This document shows positions 35,803 to 46,368 of a stretch of 64,000 bases of DNA, in pieces; position 1 is the first letter of the stretch, and every line of letters begins with the position of its first letter. This stretch comes from Spinellus fusiger (lineage: Eukaryota; Mucoromycota; Mucoromycetes; Mucorales; Phycomycetaceae). Where the stretch lies: the NCBI GenBank assembly GCA_025094145.1, contig JALLLS010000120.1, positions 1 to 64,000 of the forward strand. Reading direction: 5' to 3'. The notes beneath the pieces were generated by a model. It was given only the letters and a program-made list of their open reading frames with translations. It had not been told where the DNA came from and ran no database searches. The translations under genes were made by a program, and so were the position numbers.

Positions 35803-38363
35803 TCCACACCCAAAGATTTTTGAGATAGAACGAGAAATACACGGAGAATAAATTATACTATTACTACGATTGGCTGATGTGTTTAAAAAGGCCTATTCGC
35901 TGTCTGAAGAATCTATTTCAAACCCCACTTGCCTATTCTAGCAATGGCAATTGACTTTTCAACATTATAAAGTTGGCTGTAACCAGTAGTGAAGCTGATT
36001 TCATAACTCAGTCATTGCTATTCCTCTTTGATGTGTTATCCATAAGCCCACAGTATTTGCAGCATAGCAATGTTGAAGGAGTGTTTATTACAGAACTTAT
36101 AGAGTTAACTCTGGTGGTCGTTGTCCATAAAATAGAACCAAAATTACTTGTGTTGAGAACAGTGTATTCATTAATTGACTCAATATTTATAATCACCTCA
36201 ACTATCTCACTGTAACTGGTATTAACAGTGGTGCTTAATAATAACAAGGTATTGTTTCTAATACTGGACTTTAGGCTCAAGGCAAATAGAGTGTGAGAGT
36301 TGGGGCTTTCTACAGCCAATGTAAGATAGTGTGGGTGGGTAGATGGAGTTTGGTCAGAGGCTAATTGAAGGCTGTATGGTACAATGGTAGCCATATTCTT
36401 TTTTCTGTCAATGGCAACGATCTTACCAAAGACGGGAGAAGCACCAGAAGAAAAGGAAAAGAGACCCACCAGACCAACAACAATGCTTTTGGAGCTGCTT
36501 TTGTTATCAGCAAGCTTGCGGGAGAGAACAAGAGGATGGAACTGTTGGAACAGCTTTACCTCGGCACCGGAAGTGAAGAGACTACCATGACCAGACACTT
36601 GCCAGTATCCACCTTGGAAGATATGCGTGGAAATGCATTTCTTCCCAAAAGAAATTGCAACATCACAGGAGGGCGATTGGCGGTTGGTGTGCAGTCTATG
36701 TTCTCTGATGAACTTTTTATACTGCTCTCCTCTCTCAGTCTCATAGCGGATGGGAGATCCGAAACGCAAGATGTCTTCATGTAGATGACTGAGCAGATGC
36801 ATTTTTAAAGTACTGCTAATGACTGTCTTCTTCACTGTCTTCTTTGGGGCTGACAGGGCATCCTACTCGATGATTGCAGCAACCAACTCTTGCGTGCAAT
36901 ATCTCATCTTCTCCACATAAATGTCCAGAGATGTCTCAATGTTCTGCATGTAAAGAACAGTGACGAGAGAGCCAAGCTTCACAAAACAATCAAAGATTAT
37001 TGCCTTTGAGTTGGTGATGGCGACGAGTCTTCTCTGGATCAAGTCATACAAGATAATGGGCATCTGCTGCACAATGATCTTATCATCTCTTCCGAGATAT
37101 GAGCCACACAGGTGGAATGGGGTGCGGTGCTTTCTTGAGAAAGCCTTTGAGCTTTAGTGAAAGAAGCTTTCTTCCAAGTGCTTCACTTCTTTTTTGGTGT
37201 AGTATGGCACCATGCCAACAACAAGAACAGGTTCACCTTATTCAACATCAAACATCCTCATGCCTTACTCTAATGCCTCGAGGTCCTTCACAAGCTCCAG
37301 AAGCATCTCCATTGCCGACAACTTGTTACTTGTACAGATAAAGAACGTGGTCTCGATCTTGTTCTGTTCTTTAAATGCCATTGTGGCAGGAGACAGCACC
37401 CAACTCTCGAATGTGTTCCACTTCTTGGTGGTATTTCCACTCGTGTTATCCGAGAACAAGCTCAGAGGCACAATTTTCACTGGCATGAACTGTGTATTGG
37501 GATTGGTGGATTTGGTGTGGGTGTTGTTGGAAAGTTGAATGTCTTTCACAATGTCCAGAACAACACTGCTGCTGACAGTAGACAAACCAAGGTGCTCAGA
37601 TGGCTTGTTCATGGAGAACTCATGAAGGGTGGTGGCAGTAGTGACAGGTAAGCCTTTGCACTTCTTTACCACAGCAACTTGGTGGGGACATTCTTTCTTT
37701 GTTCTCTTGTTGAGATGAATCATCCTGTCCACAGCAGGCATCTTCTCCTGAGGATTGGAAAGACACGGCCTTTCCCGCAAGTGCCTTTGAGAAGCAACAC
37801 CTCATTTCTCAGAAAAGAAACGATGGAGGATTATTTCTAGTTTTGATGAGAATGGGAACATGCTCTCCACAAATACTGTTTCCTCAAAGGCGTTGCTGTT
37901 GCTGTCAAACTCTTCTTCTACACGTGAAGACTGTGGTGATGGCGGGGGAGAGGGCTGTGAACAATAGCAATAAATCATAATGAGTCTGGTTCTTAGTACT
38001 CCATGCCTCTGTTTCTACAACAAATATCGAGAAGAAGCAATCACAGGACTATTCATAATAGAGAATGAGCAACATTACTTTTAAACCTGAGATTCATCCT
38101 ACATGTTGTGGGTAGCAATGTGTAATTTCAAATTTTCTTTTGTTTTGAATGTCTTTTTGTATATGTTACAGGTGAGGATTTCATTCTCTCTTGAAGTTGA
38201 TGGTAGAGAAAGACATGGCAAACGAGATTTCAATTGAGACTACAAAGAGAGCTATTTGACTTGTGAATTCTGACTTCATTATTGGAAAGTGGAGGCTAAA
38301 GTGCAATTGACTTTTATCACAGACTACGAAGCGGTATTTAAAATAAACAAATTCTCCCTGGTG
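35803..38363 (-). mobile_element. TIR element C with a large decayed ORF
   Basis: The low end (35803-35850, CCACACCCAAAGATTTTTGA and following) is a diverged copy of the right terminus of the 55870-57064 element, and homology continues inward (GATTGGCTGATGTGTTTAAA and beyond). The high end at 38348-38363 reads TCCCTGGTGTGTA, an altered left terminus. It is therefore the same TIR family as A and B, in minus orientation, about 2.56 kb. It carries the longest coding remnant of the family and may derive from an autonomous member. Ends are by eye, and both are mutated. Confidence 0.6.
36008..37965 (-). pseudogene. Decayed large transposon-type protein in element C
   Basis: Read from 37965 downward, open segments follow each other on the minus strand: VEEEFDSNSNAFEETVFVE, then after a stop the 37780-37265 ORF, 37072-36863 and 36835-36008. 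Notable conserved-looking motifs are PLSLFSDNTSGNTTKKWN, FFICTSNKLSAMEML, HLHEDILRFGSPIRYETERG and LHTNRQSPSCDVAISFGKK. In-frame stops and frame changes separate them. From memory, proteins with these motif types are common in mucoralean genomes, but I cannot name the family. The C-terminal part (LSLKSSIRNNTLLLL to FGSILWTT) also occurs in A (1890-2045) and at 56560-56725, so the same protein was once shared by the family. Confidence 0.65.
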
Positions 38364-38402
38364 TGTATGTAGAGTGGGTAGTTTTGTAGGGAGTCCAAAT
38401 GA

Positions 38403-38973
38403 AAATAGTGTACAAGACAATGACTCTTGCAGGAAATCCACACTACCAAAAATATACTGGCAACTGTACACTACCTTGGAAAAATAATGTTATATTTGTG
38501 TATAGATTGTATTATAAAGTATCGTAAAACTCATCATTACCTTTTATGGAGATGGTGTACAATGACCAAGTCCTCTGGTGATAGCTTTCATTGCAGAATA
38601 TGTTACCCCTACATTTAAGATCCCGCCAACAGTCTGTGATAGAAAGGTATGTGGAATAATAACACTAATAGTAATATCAGTAATAATAGTAATATCAGTA
38701 ATAATAGTAATATCAGTAATAATAGTAATATCAGTAATAATAGTAATAATAACAGTAACAGTAATAGTAATAACAATAAAGGTATCTTTTTCCACCCTCC
38801 TACAGACATACATTGGCAGACATACCTTGGCAGACATACCTCGGCTTACTGGGCTCGCACTGGTTCTACAAATAAACTCCCCTTATGTAAAGAAGAAAGG
38901 ACTTGTTCCAATCAATCTTTGGGCTGAGAACAAGGAGGAACATTGGTTTTTTAAACACAAGTCACTCAAATAG
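38403..38973 (+). CDS. Possible exons of an unrecognised gene
   Basis: Two + strand pieces can be joined in phase. One, after an acceptor at 38595, gives YVTPTFKIPPTVCDRK and a GTATGT donor. The other, after CTACAG near 38803, gives a segment with LTGLALVLQINSPYVKKKG and LVPINLWAENKEEHWFFKHK, with a stop at 38971-38973. The last motif looks conserved, but I cannot assign it. The intron contains a trinucleotide-rich minisatellite. Any 5' exons would lie within or beyond element C, so this may be the tail of a gene cut by the insertion. Low certainty. Confidence 0.3.
38659..38779. repeat. TAATATCAGTAATAATAG minisatellite
   Basis: Four to five copies of an 18-bp unit (AATATCAGTAATAATAGT) followed by simpler AGTAATA units. 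All frames stay open across it on both strands, which produces spurious ORFs. Confidence 0.9.
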
Positions 38974-39222
38974 AAGAAAAGGGGTCTTTGCGCCCCCACC
39001 CTTTCTATAGAGGCATCTCTCGGTGGTCTCCCGATAAGAGGAGAATGAAATAGACTCCAAGAGTAAATATATCCTCCTTGTCAGTGTATTTTCTATTATT
39101 ATTATTATATATAAACTAATGACTAAATAAAAATAGAAAAATAGAAAAATAGAAAGAAAAGGCCAAGCCAATCCACGCCACTCTGGAGGAAACTGTACTG
39201 AGAGCCAAGGTCATCTTTTCTA
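38974..39222. other. AT-rich spacer before element B
   Basis: No gene seen. It contains a short ATT run (about 39095-39110) and GAAAAATA repeats (39125-39160). Confidence 0.4.
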
Positions 39223-39420
39223 TACACACCAGGAGATCTTTAGGATATAAAAAGAAATAGTCGAAATACAATTGTTTAAGAAATGACACATCGATTTGAA
39301 AAAGTGTGAAAATAAATTAAGATGTATTCATGTTAGTTTTTTAAATAAAGATTATGTAGATTTACCTGTAAATATCTGAATCCTAGAGGAAACTCCTTTC
39401 GATGTGGTGATATATAATAT

Positions 39421-39523
39421 GAATGCATCAAAGAATATCTATTCTTCTCGACAGAAGAGAGTCGGTCTGTGGCGACCATTCAAAGCCTCTTCTGCAGTTG
39501 TATAGATATTCTCTGATGCATTC
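39421..39523. repeat. 20-bp inverted repeat across the Fanzor stop codon
   Basis: GAATGCATCAAAGAATATCT at 39421-39440 and its reverse complement with one mismatch at 39504-39523, 63 bp apart. The upper arm is the NASENIY coding segment and the lower arm lies at and beyond the stop. The RNA from the minus strand could fold into a stem-loop. Copy A has only the coding arm. Confidence 0.8.
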
Positions 39524-40030
39524 ACATCTCTGTTCCAAACAATTCCGCAACTTTGGCAAGCGCGGATACTGTTGAAATTTACTAATACCTCGGTGAGGCT
39601 GTCTGTGTTGCAAGTATGGCAGATCTTGAGAACAACAAAATAAAACAGAGTAACTGTTAGAAGAGCTTTTCATATTGAGTGAGAGGTCAATTATGTTTAC
39701 TCTCGATGTAAAGAACTCATCAACATCAACTACAAGAAGATCCGCACCCTTTTGTCTCTTTTTTCAATGATTGATATAAAATTCTCATCAAACCAACACG
39801 ATGACCTTTGAACTTGGCAGCATCTTTTACCTTTATTCCTGTGCCATAAGCAACGACTGGCAGCTTGGTAGGAGCGTACTCCAATCCTTTTAGGTGCCAA
39901 TGCCCCTTTCCACTAATAAAATAATAGTAAAAATAATTAGTTCGAGATGTATTAATGTACTCTCTATGTGTGTGTCGTATTACTCTTGCACTGACACCTT
40001 CTTGCCTTTGTCTTTGTAACGGATTCACTG
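39439..40030 (-). pseudogene. Fanzor (eukaryotic TnpB-like) nuclease, C-terminal remnant, copy B
   Basis: From about 40030 the minus strand reads HWHLKGLEYAPTKLPVVAYG, KFKGHRVGLMRILYQSLKK, then after a one-base frame change GADLLVVDVDEFFTSR, an intron (GTAAAC to CTCAAG), ICHTCNTDSLTEVLV, RACQSCGIVWNRDVNASENI and TAG at 39439-39441. The second and third RuvC acidic positions (DEF and NRD) and both zinc-ribbon CxxC pairs are intact. The first RuvC Asp and the N-terminal RNA-binding part are absent. Fanzors are RNA-guided DNA nucleases of eukaryotic transposons. This copy lacks the regions needed for that and shares the frame change with copy A. Confidence 0.75.
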
Positions 40031-40601
40031 GGTTTATTATAGTAAAAGAATATAAAATAGAAACTGACTAACATGTCAGACATAATAAACATATACTCAC
40101 CATATCACAACTGTTGGTTTATATGCCAAACAAAAACAAACAAGTTAAAGAGGGTAGAAGTTATGAAGAACAACAGACAGTGTAATTAGCAGGTATTTAT
40201 ATCCGAACAGAAGAGAACAATACGAAACTTCACAAGTCGCTTGCTTAATCAGAACTACCAAAGTAATGCAGACTACAACAACATTCTAGAAAGAAAAGAA
40301 TTGCTTAAAGAACAGTTGCCTAGTTACCCATTGTGCTCAAATCGTGTTGTGTTCCTGTTCATGTACTCTTTTTGATTTCCCTAGATCAGCCTTTGTAATA
40401 ACACTCTATTTTGTAGTCCCTGATAGAGACCCAAATATCTATACATTTATCTCTCCAGTGGTCCTGTTGATAACCATAGTGCCCCTTTATTACAGATACT
40501 TACAAACCTTTGATTTTAAATACAGTTCCATAAAAGGGCAAAAAATTACTTAAAAGGAAATATATCACCGCTTAAAGGCCAGAAAAATCCTCAGGTGTGT
40601 A

Positions 40602-41227
40602 GGAATAAGAGAAGATGTTTGCCTTTTATAGACTAGTCACTGCATGGATCCAGCCATCTGTTTCTGTGTCCTTTATTGATTTCTTTAAAAAGCCACAGAC
40701 CTTCCACGCTCAGTGAGTAATTTGACTGAAGACAATGATCGCTTCAAAGTGACCTGCCAAGAAAGGAAAGACAGAGATAAAGGAACATGTCTAAAATAGG
40801 AGAATCACACCCACAACACCTACTCTGCATTTACATTGACATTCAAAAAAAAAAAAAAAAAAAGCCCGATCTCTCTTCTCCTACTGAAGAAGTGTCTACA
40901 TGTATTGGATAGACATAAGGCATGGATAGATGGATGAGATATTTATTTGCCATGTCCTTCTACAGCACAGAGATGGACTTTGTTGTTCTATGAACAGTGT
41001 GGAATAAGTAGAGCCAAAGTGACTGTTTCCTAAAGACACGCAGCCCCCACACACACACACACACACAAATATATATATATTCTCTCTCTTAAGGGGGTGG
41101 CGGGTGGGGTGTAGGACTAGACGATCTTTCAACGACTTCTTCCTGTGACCGCTCTTTCGACTGCTTGACTGCCAATGACGTGTGGCTACTGTGGAGGTAG
41201 AGAAGGTCTTCTTGCTTCCCCCTTACC
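40602..41227. other. Spacer and probable DDI1 promoter region
   Basis: No gene seen. Contains a poly-A run (40846-40863), a CA run (about 41049-41066) and a TA run (about 41070-41079). The last 130 bp should hold the DDI1 5' leader. Confidence 0.45.
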
Positions 41228-43077
41228 ATGAGAATAGTAATAACCACAGAAACAGATGATATTTTCCACCTTGAAATAGACAGTCAAATGGCTGTAGAAG
41301 ACCTCAAGGCTCTTTTAGAAGTAGAGGTAACCGCAGTGAAAAAGAAAAGAAAAGAAAAAGAAAAAGAAAAAGAAAAAAGAAAGAGAGCTGATGACTGAGT
41401 CCACCCACACTAGTCTGGTATGGCGTCTGGACATCAAGTCCTGTACTATGATGGAAAAGAACTCAATGAACCCAAAAAGACACTGGAAGACTACAAGGTG
41501 CTTCAGGATGATGTTCTTCTTATGCGCAAGTCCACTCCAACGCCAGGGTAAATAACAAGACTGTTACTATGGACTGACTTGACATTGTCTAGCTCTAATG
41601 TCTTTGATGAGATGCGTCAACACGTCCTAAGAGACCCACGTCTTCTCCAGCAATTGGCCAATGTTAGTAGTTCTACTGTTGATGATAGAGTCACTTATAA
41701 GCCAGACCAATCCAGAACTGGCCAGAGCCGCCATGAATGATCCGACGCGTTTCTCTGCCATGGTACAGCAGATTGATCAGACACGACGCCAGGCAGAATC
41801 CCAGAGACAGCAATTGGTAATCCATCGCACGGAGTCTATGCAGTGGAGGCTACAGAGAAAGAGAGAAAGAGAGAAAGAGAGAAAGAGACTCATACTGTAG
41901 GGAGAATAGAGTGCCATGAGTGACGATCCTTTTGATGTTGAGGCACAGAAGCGTATTGAAGACAGCATTCGTCAAGAAAACATTGCTGCTAATCTTGAGG
42001 CAGCCATGGAATACAATCCAGAGTCCTTTGCCCGTGTAAGCGTACTCTTCTTGGGTGTATTGTTGGTATGTATGTCTTATAGACTCTGTAGGTGACTCGT
42101 CTTTACATTCATGTCGAGATCAATGGTTGTAAAATGGTGGCTCTGGTGGATTCTGGTGCTCAGAGCACAGTGAGTAAGTTGTATTGTTTGTTTTTTGTTT
42201 TTTGTTTTTTGTTTCTTATGAATCCACGCCCATTCACTCTACTGCTGTATTTCATAGTCAGTCCCGAGACAGCAGAGCGGTGTGATTTGATGCGTCTGGC
42301 GGATACTCGCTTCAGTGGTGTGGCCAAGGGTGTAGGCACGGCCAAGATTCTCGGTCGCATCCACAGTGCACAGATGAAGCTGACAGACCACTTTTACTTG
42401 CCCTGTTCTTTTATTGTTGTGGAGGGAAAGGGCTCTGAATTGCTGTTTGGACTGGACATGCTCAAGAAACACAGGGTAAGCACTGCTGTTTTGCTGTCTT
42501 ACTAAGCAATGTACACTTGCTATGAATAGGCTTCGATTGACTTGAGAAAGAACTGTTTGTCGTTTGATAACTGTGATATTCCCTTCCTAGCAGAACATGA
42601 ACTGCCCAAGCGACAGAGAATGATAGAGGTAGTGTAGAGGAGTGTGGACAGAGAATTGAAGCCAATGTGTAGATCCATGGCAGTGCTGAGGATGAGATGC
42701 CTACAGAGGCAAGAGTAGCAGGACAACAGGCAGCTGAGAATGCTCTTCCTCCTCCTCCTTCTTTACAGTCTCATCCCTCTACTTCCTCCCAGCCAACAGG
42801 TAAAACACAGTCTACTCCTTTGTATTGTGTTGATTGTATTGATTGTATTCTAATCTATTCTACTCCACTCTATTGATGATACTACACTACATAAGTACAT
42901 ACTGAAGAGAGTATTGCCATGTTAACTCTGCTGGGAGTCAATCGACAGGTAAGATACAACACCCTTTCTCTCGTCTCTCATTGACTGACACTACCGGACA
43001 ACTTGACTTAGGAGGCTATTCATGCTCTGGACATGGCAGGTGGTGATCCTGATTTGGCAGCAAGTTTGTTATTCTAG
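41228..43077 (+). CDS. DDI1: Ubiquitin-like/retroviral-protease-like/UBA protein Ddi1
   Basis: About ten exons starting [20 protein letters not shown] at 41228 (ubiquitin-like domain, including [20 protein letters not shown]). A helical linker follows ([34 protein letters not shown]), then the RVP fold with the catalytic DSGAQST split from the rest by an intron, continuing [20 protein letters not shown] and [13 protein letters not shown]. The last two exons encode a UBA domain ([33 protein letters not shown]) ending in TAG at 43075-43077. Ddi1 is a proteasome shuttle and aspartic endopeptidase acting on highly ubiquitinated substrates. Order and catalytic motif fit the family, so the protein appears intact. 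A run of AAAAG repeats fills the first intron. Confidence 0.92.
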
Positions 43078-43653
43078 TGACTTCATAGTTGTGTTGTGTT
43101 CTATAAAACCCAATGTCTGTAAGATAAGAAGCCCTTTTCCTCTGCACGTGGTTTGACGCCAAAGACTCGCTACTGTTTACCAATCACCATTTTGGGGTTA
43201 TTTTCTTCCTTTCCCTTTTTCTCTCCTTGTCTTTTTCACCTTTTTTTTTTTCTTTCTTTTTTTTTCTTTTTTTCTTTTTTTTTAAAAGAGAAAGAAAGAA
43301 AACCAGGCGCAATAAAACTCTCCTTTCTGTTTGTATTCTCCTAGTGCTCTTATATATATATATATATAAATATCTATCTATCTATCTATTTATATATATC
43401 TCTTTTGCCTTTTACTACTTTCTTCTTTTTTTCTATTTCTATTTCTATTTCTGTTTCTGTTTCTGTTTCTATTTCTATTTCTATAATGGTAACTATGGTG
43501 ATAAAGAGAGAGAGAGAGAGACAAAGAAAAAGAAAAAGAAAGAGTAGACGCGCAAGAGGAGATGACCTTAACCTACCTTATCCATGTCTACATGGTCATG
43601 AACATCAACTTGGACATGGACATGGAGAATAAGATAATTAACACCTACTGCAG
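43078..43653. other. Low-complexity spacer and unresolved 5' end of the kinase gene
   Basis: T-rich tracts (43237-43290), TA and TATC microsatellites (43350-43400), TTTCTA/TTTCTG hexamers (43430-43483) and a GA run (43505-43530). The first kinase exon must lie here, since the exon at 43654 starts with an acceptor (CTGCAG). ATG-led stretches near 43561-43627 are candidates, but no standard donor joins them in frame. Confidence 0.5.
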
Positions 43654-45998
43654 AACACCACTCGTCATTCAGCCGACCCAGAAGAGTTCTACATCAAGCA
43701 GGAACGCATTGGCATGTCATCTCTTGGCACTCCCCTACTAATATTTTCATAGGCAAGGGATCCTTTGGTGAAGTCTTCAAGGGGTAAGACTAGACACCTT
43801 CTCTACTGCATACTACATGACTCACTGTGGCTGCTTAGCATTGACAAGCGCACCAACAAACCCGTTGCTATCAAAGTCATTGATCTCGAGAATGCAGAAG
43901 ATGAAATCGATGATATTCAGCAGGAGATAGCCATTCTGTCTCAACTGGACTCACCCTTTGTCACAAAGTAAGCCATACTAATAGAGAGAGAAAGAGGAGA
44001 CTCATGGACCCCAAAAGGTATTATGGCTCTTATTTGAAGAACACTGGGCTGTGGATTATTATGGAGTACTGTTCTGGTGGCTCCTGTAGTGATTTGGTAG
44101 GTGGTTTGAGTGCAGGTGGGGTTTATCTTACAATGGCTTGTTTAGATGAAAGCAGGTGTTATTAGAGAAGAGTACATTACTATCATAGTACGAGAACTGC
44201 TCAAGGGATTGGACTATCTACACACAGAAGGAAAACTGCACAGAGGTAGGGGAGAAGAGCGTAAGGCTGTGGGTGCTCACAACACACTGTATGAATAGAT
44301 ATCAAAGGTGAGTGGCTGGCCAACCCAGCAAGAGAGACGAAGAAAGAAGAAAGAAAGAAGAAAAATAGGGGATATAAGCAACTCATCTTATGCCATGGTC
44401 CATTCTCTCTATTCCATCAGCTGCCAATATTCTCCTCAGTGCCAATGGAGAGGGTGAGTTCTTCCTGCTGGTAGATGTGTAGAGCTCACTCCCTTGATGT
44501 ACCTATAGTCAAGTTGGCTGATTTTGGAGTCTCTGGTCAATTGACAGCAAGTTTAACCAAGAAGAACACATTTGTGGGCACACCTGTGAGTGTAGAGTGT
44601 AGAGAGTGTGTGTGTAGTGCAGTCACTCATCGACATTTGTACCGGCACGATTGTAGTTTTGGATGGCACCCGAGGTCATTAAACAGTCTGGCTATAATTA
44701 CAAGGTAGGCCAACACTACAGGGAGGAGGAGGATAAGAAAATAGGGGAGAAGTTTGGCTAGAGTATTTTTTTTTCTCTTTCTCTTTCTTTAGGCAGACAT
44801 TTGGTCGCTTGGCATTACGGCCATTGAATTAGCAAAGGGCGAGCCTCCTTATGCAGACATGCACCCCATGAAAGTTCTCTTTCATATCCCCAAGAACCAG
44901 CCACCTGTTCTTACTGGTTCCTATAGCAAGGCATTTCGAGAGTTCATTGCCCTGTGTCTTCAGAAGGATCCTGCTCTGGCAAGTCATTGGACATTATGAA
45001 GAGAAGAAGAAAACTAACAGAATACACTGTAGAGGCCTTCTGCTAAGGAACTCCTGAAACACAAGTTCATCAAAACAAGTAAAAAAGTATCCTATCTTAC
45101 TGAGTTGATCGAGTCGCATGAACGGTGGCTCAGTCAAGGACACAGCCGAGAAAGTGATTCTTCAGATGAGGAAGCAGTGTAGGTTGGACTGTTTCTTTTG
45201 GGTCTATGGAAAGTAAGCAGTTGGACTCATAAAAAAGAGGGGGATAAACTAGCAATGAACAGGTTGAGGAAGATGGATGGGATTTTGGCACTGTAAGACC
45301 CTCAGCACCCCTCCCCAAGCCAACCAACCTACCTTCCATGACCAGTCGCTATTCTCTGAGCAGCATGGTGCATTCTACAGACAGCATGGACTCCTTCTCC
45401 TCCAGTCATCTTCCTCACAGCAATAGTAAGCAGCAGATGGCCTCTCCTCGAGTCAATGAAGTGGCTGTAAGTCGAGTCTTTACAAACAGAGAGAGGAATC
45501 AACTCAAATTTTCTCATTTGGATTCTTTTTATTTGGATTCTTCTCATTTGGATTCTTCTCATTTGGATTCTTTTCATTTGGACTCTTCTCATTTGGACTC
45601 TTCTCATTTGGATTGACTAGGCGAGCATGGGTCAGTTGGGATTGCAGAGACAGGGATTTGAGGATTTGAACCAAAACACAGTGCGTGCCAATGACAAGTA
45701 CGGAGCCTCCAGCAGTAGTGATGCCAATCCACGTCCTACCTATTCCTTCACTCCCTTGCCAGCACTCCCTCCAAAAACCTCTTCTTCTCGAAGCATTAGT
45801 TCTCTGCGCAGTGAATCCATTCTGCGAGATACTGTCACACCTGTCCTGACAAAACTGCAGGCTGGATGTCGTACTCACAAAAGCCAAGCTGCGATTGAGA
45901 ACCTCCGACGATCATTCCAGGTAGCAGAGCGGGAGTTTCCTGGATCAACACAGATGCTCTTTGAAGAAATCTCACGTCAACTGCAAACAGAGCGTTGA
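43654..45998 (+). CDS. Ste20/germinal-centre kinase (GCK-III, MST3/4-YSK type)
   Basis: Joined exons give [20 protein letters not shown] (glycine loop), [18 protein letters not shown] (catalytic Lys), [15 protein letters not shown], then [46 protein letters not shown] and [20 protein letters not shown]. The GTPFWMAPE segment and downstream sequence are those of GCK-III kinases, which in fungi act in septation, polarity and MAPK-linked signalling. DIK comes from a 9-nt exon (44299-44307). After the kinase domain come [16 protein letters not shown] (typical of this group), a Ser-rich linker and a helical C-terminus ending [10 protein letters not shown] at 45996-45998. The intron at 43712 appears to use GC, and another contains a 15-bp minisatellite. 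The start codon was not resolved. Confidence 0.88.
45513..45613. repeat. 15-bp minisatellite inside a kinase intron
   Basis: Six to seven copies of TTGGATTCTTCTCAT, slightly varied (TTTTTA and GGACTC variants). The surrounding intron runs from GTAAGTCGAG (about 45467) to TGACTAG (about 45620). Read through, the frame stays open as DSSHL repeats until a TGA just before the acceptor, so retention would truncate the protein. Confidence 0.9.
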
Positions 45999-46368
45999 AA
46001 TGAACAAGACATGTTCTTTGTGCGTATTGATTGGGGTGTGGATCTTTAAGAGGGTCTTGTTGTGTATGCTTGTATGCTTGTAGGGGGGATGGGGTGGGTG
46101 TAGAATACACCCCTTTTTTTTTCTTCCTTTTTTCCTGGTATAATGTAGTGTGTTTTTTAGTGGTGTGTGTGTGTTTTTTTTTTATTATTTTTATTATTAT
46201 TTTTATTATTTTTATAAATCATTTATTCTCTTATCATTCTACTCTATAAAAAAACAAGAAATCCCTCTCTTTCTCTCTCTCTCTAGGAAAGAAGAATAGA
46301 AGAAAAGAAACCCTCCCCTTCTTTTTTTCTTCCTTTGCTCACTCTCCACTCCAATGTTCCTAGTAGAA
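45999..46368. other. Spacer between convergent kinase and MTQ1 genes
   Basis: Holds both 3' ends. T-rich and ATTATTTTT-type runs (46175-46220) and a CT-rich run (46262-46285) are present. No gene. Confidence 0.5.

Larger units (their letters stand above)
39223..40601 (-). mobile_element. TIR element B carrying a Fanzor-like remnant
   Basis: Flanked by TACACACCAGGAGATCTTTA (39223) and the inverted CTCAGGTGTGTA (ending 40601), which continues inward as TTAAAGGCCAGAAAAATCCT, so both family termini are present. Total about 1.38 kb. The whole interior aligns with 2940-4224 of element A. The minus strand encodes a Fanzor C-terminal region. Termini are better preserved than in A. A TA at each edge is compatible with a TA target duplication. 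The copy is probably non-autonomous: no transposase for its own ends is seen inside. Confidence 0.75.
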
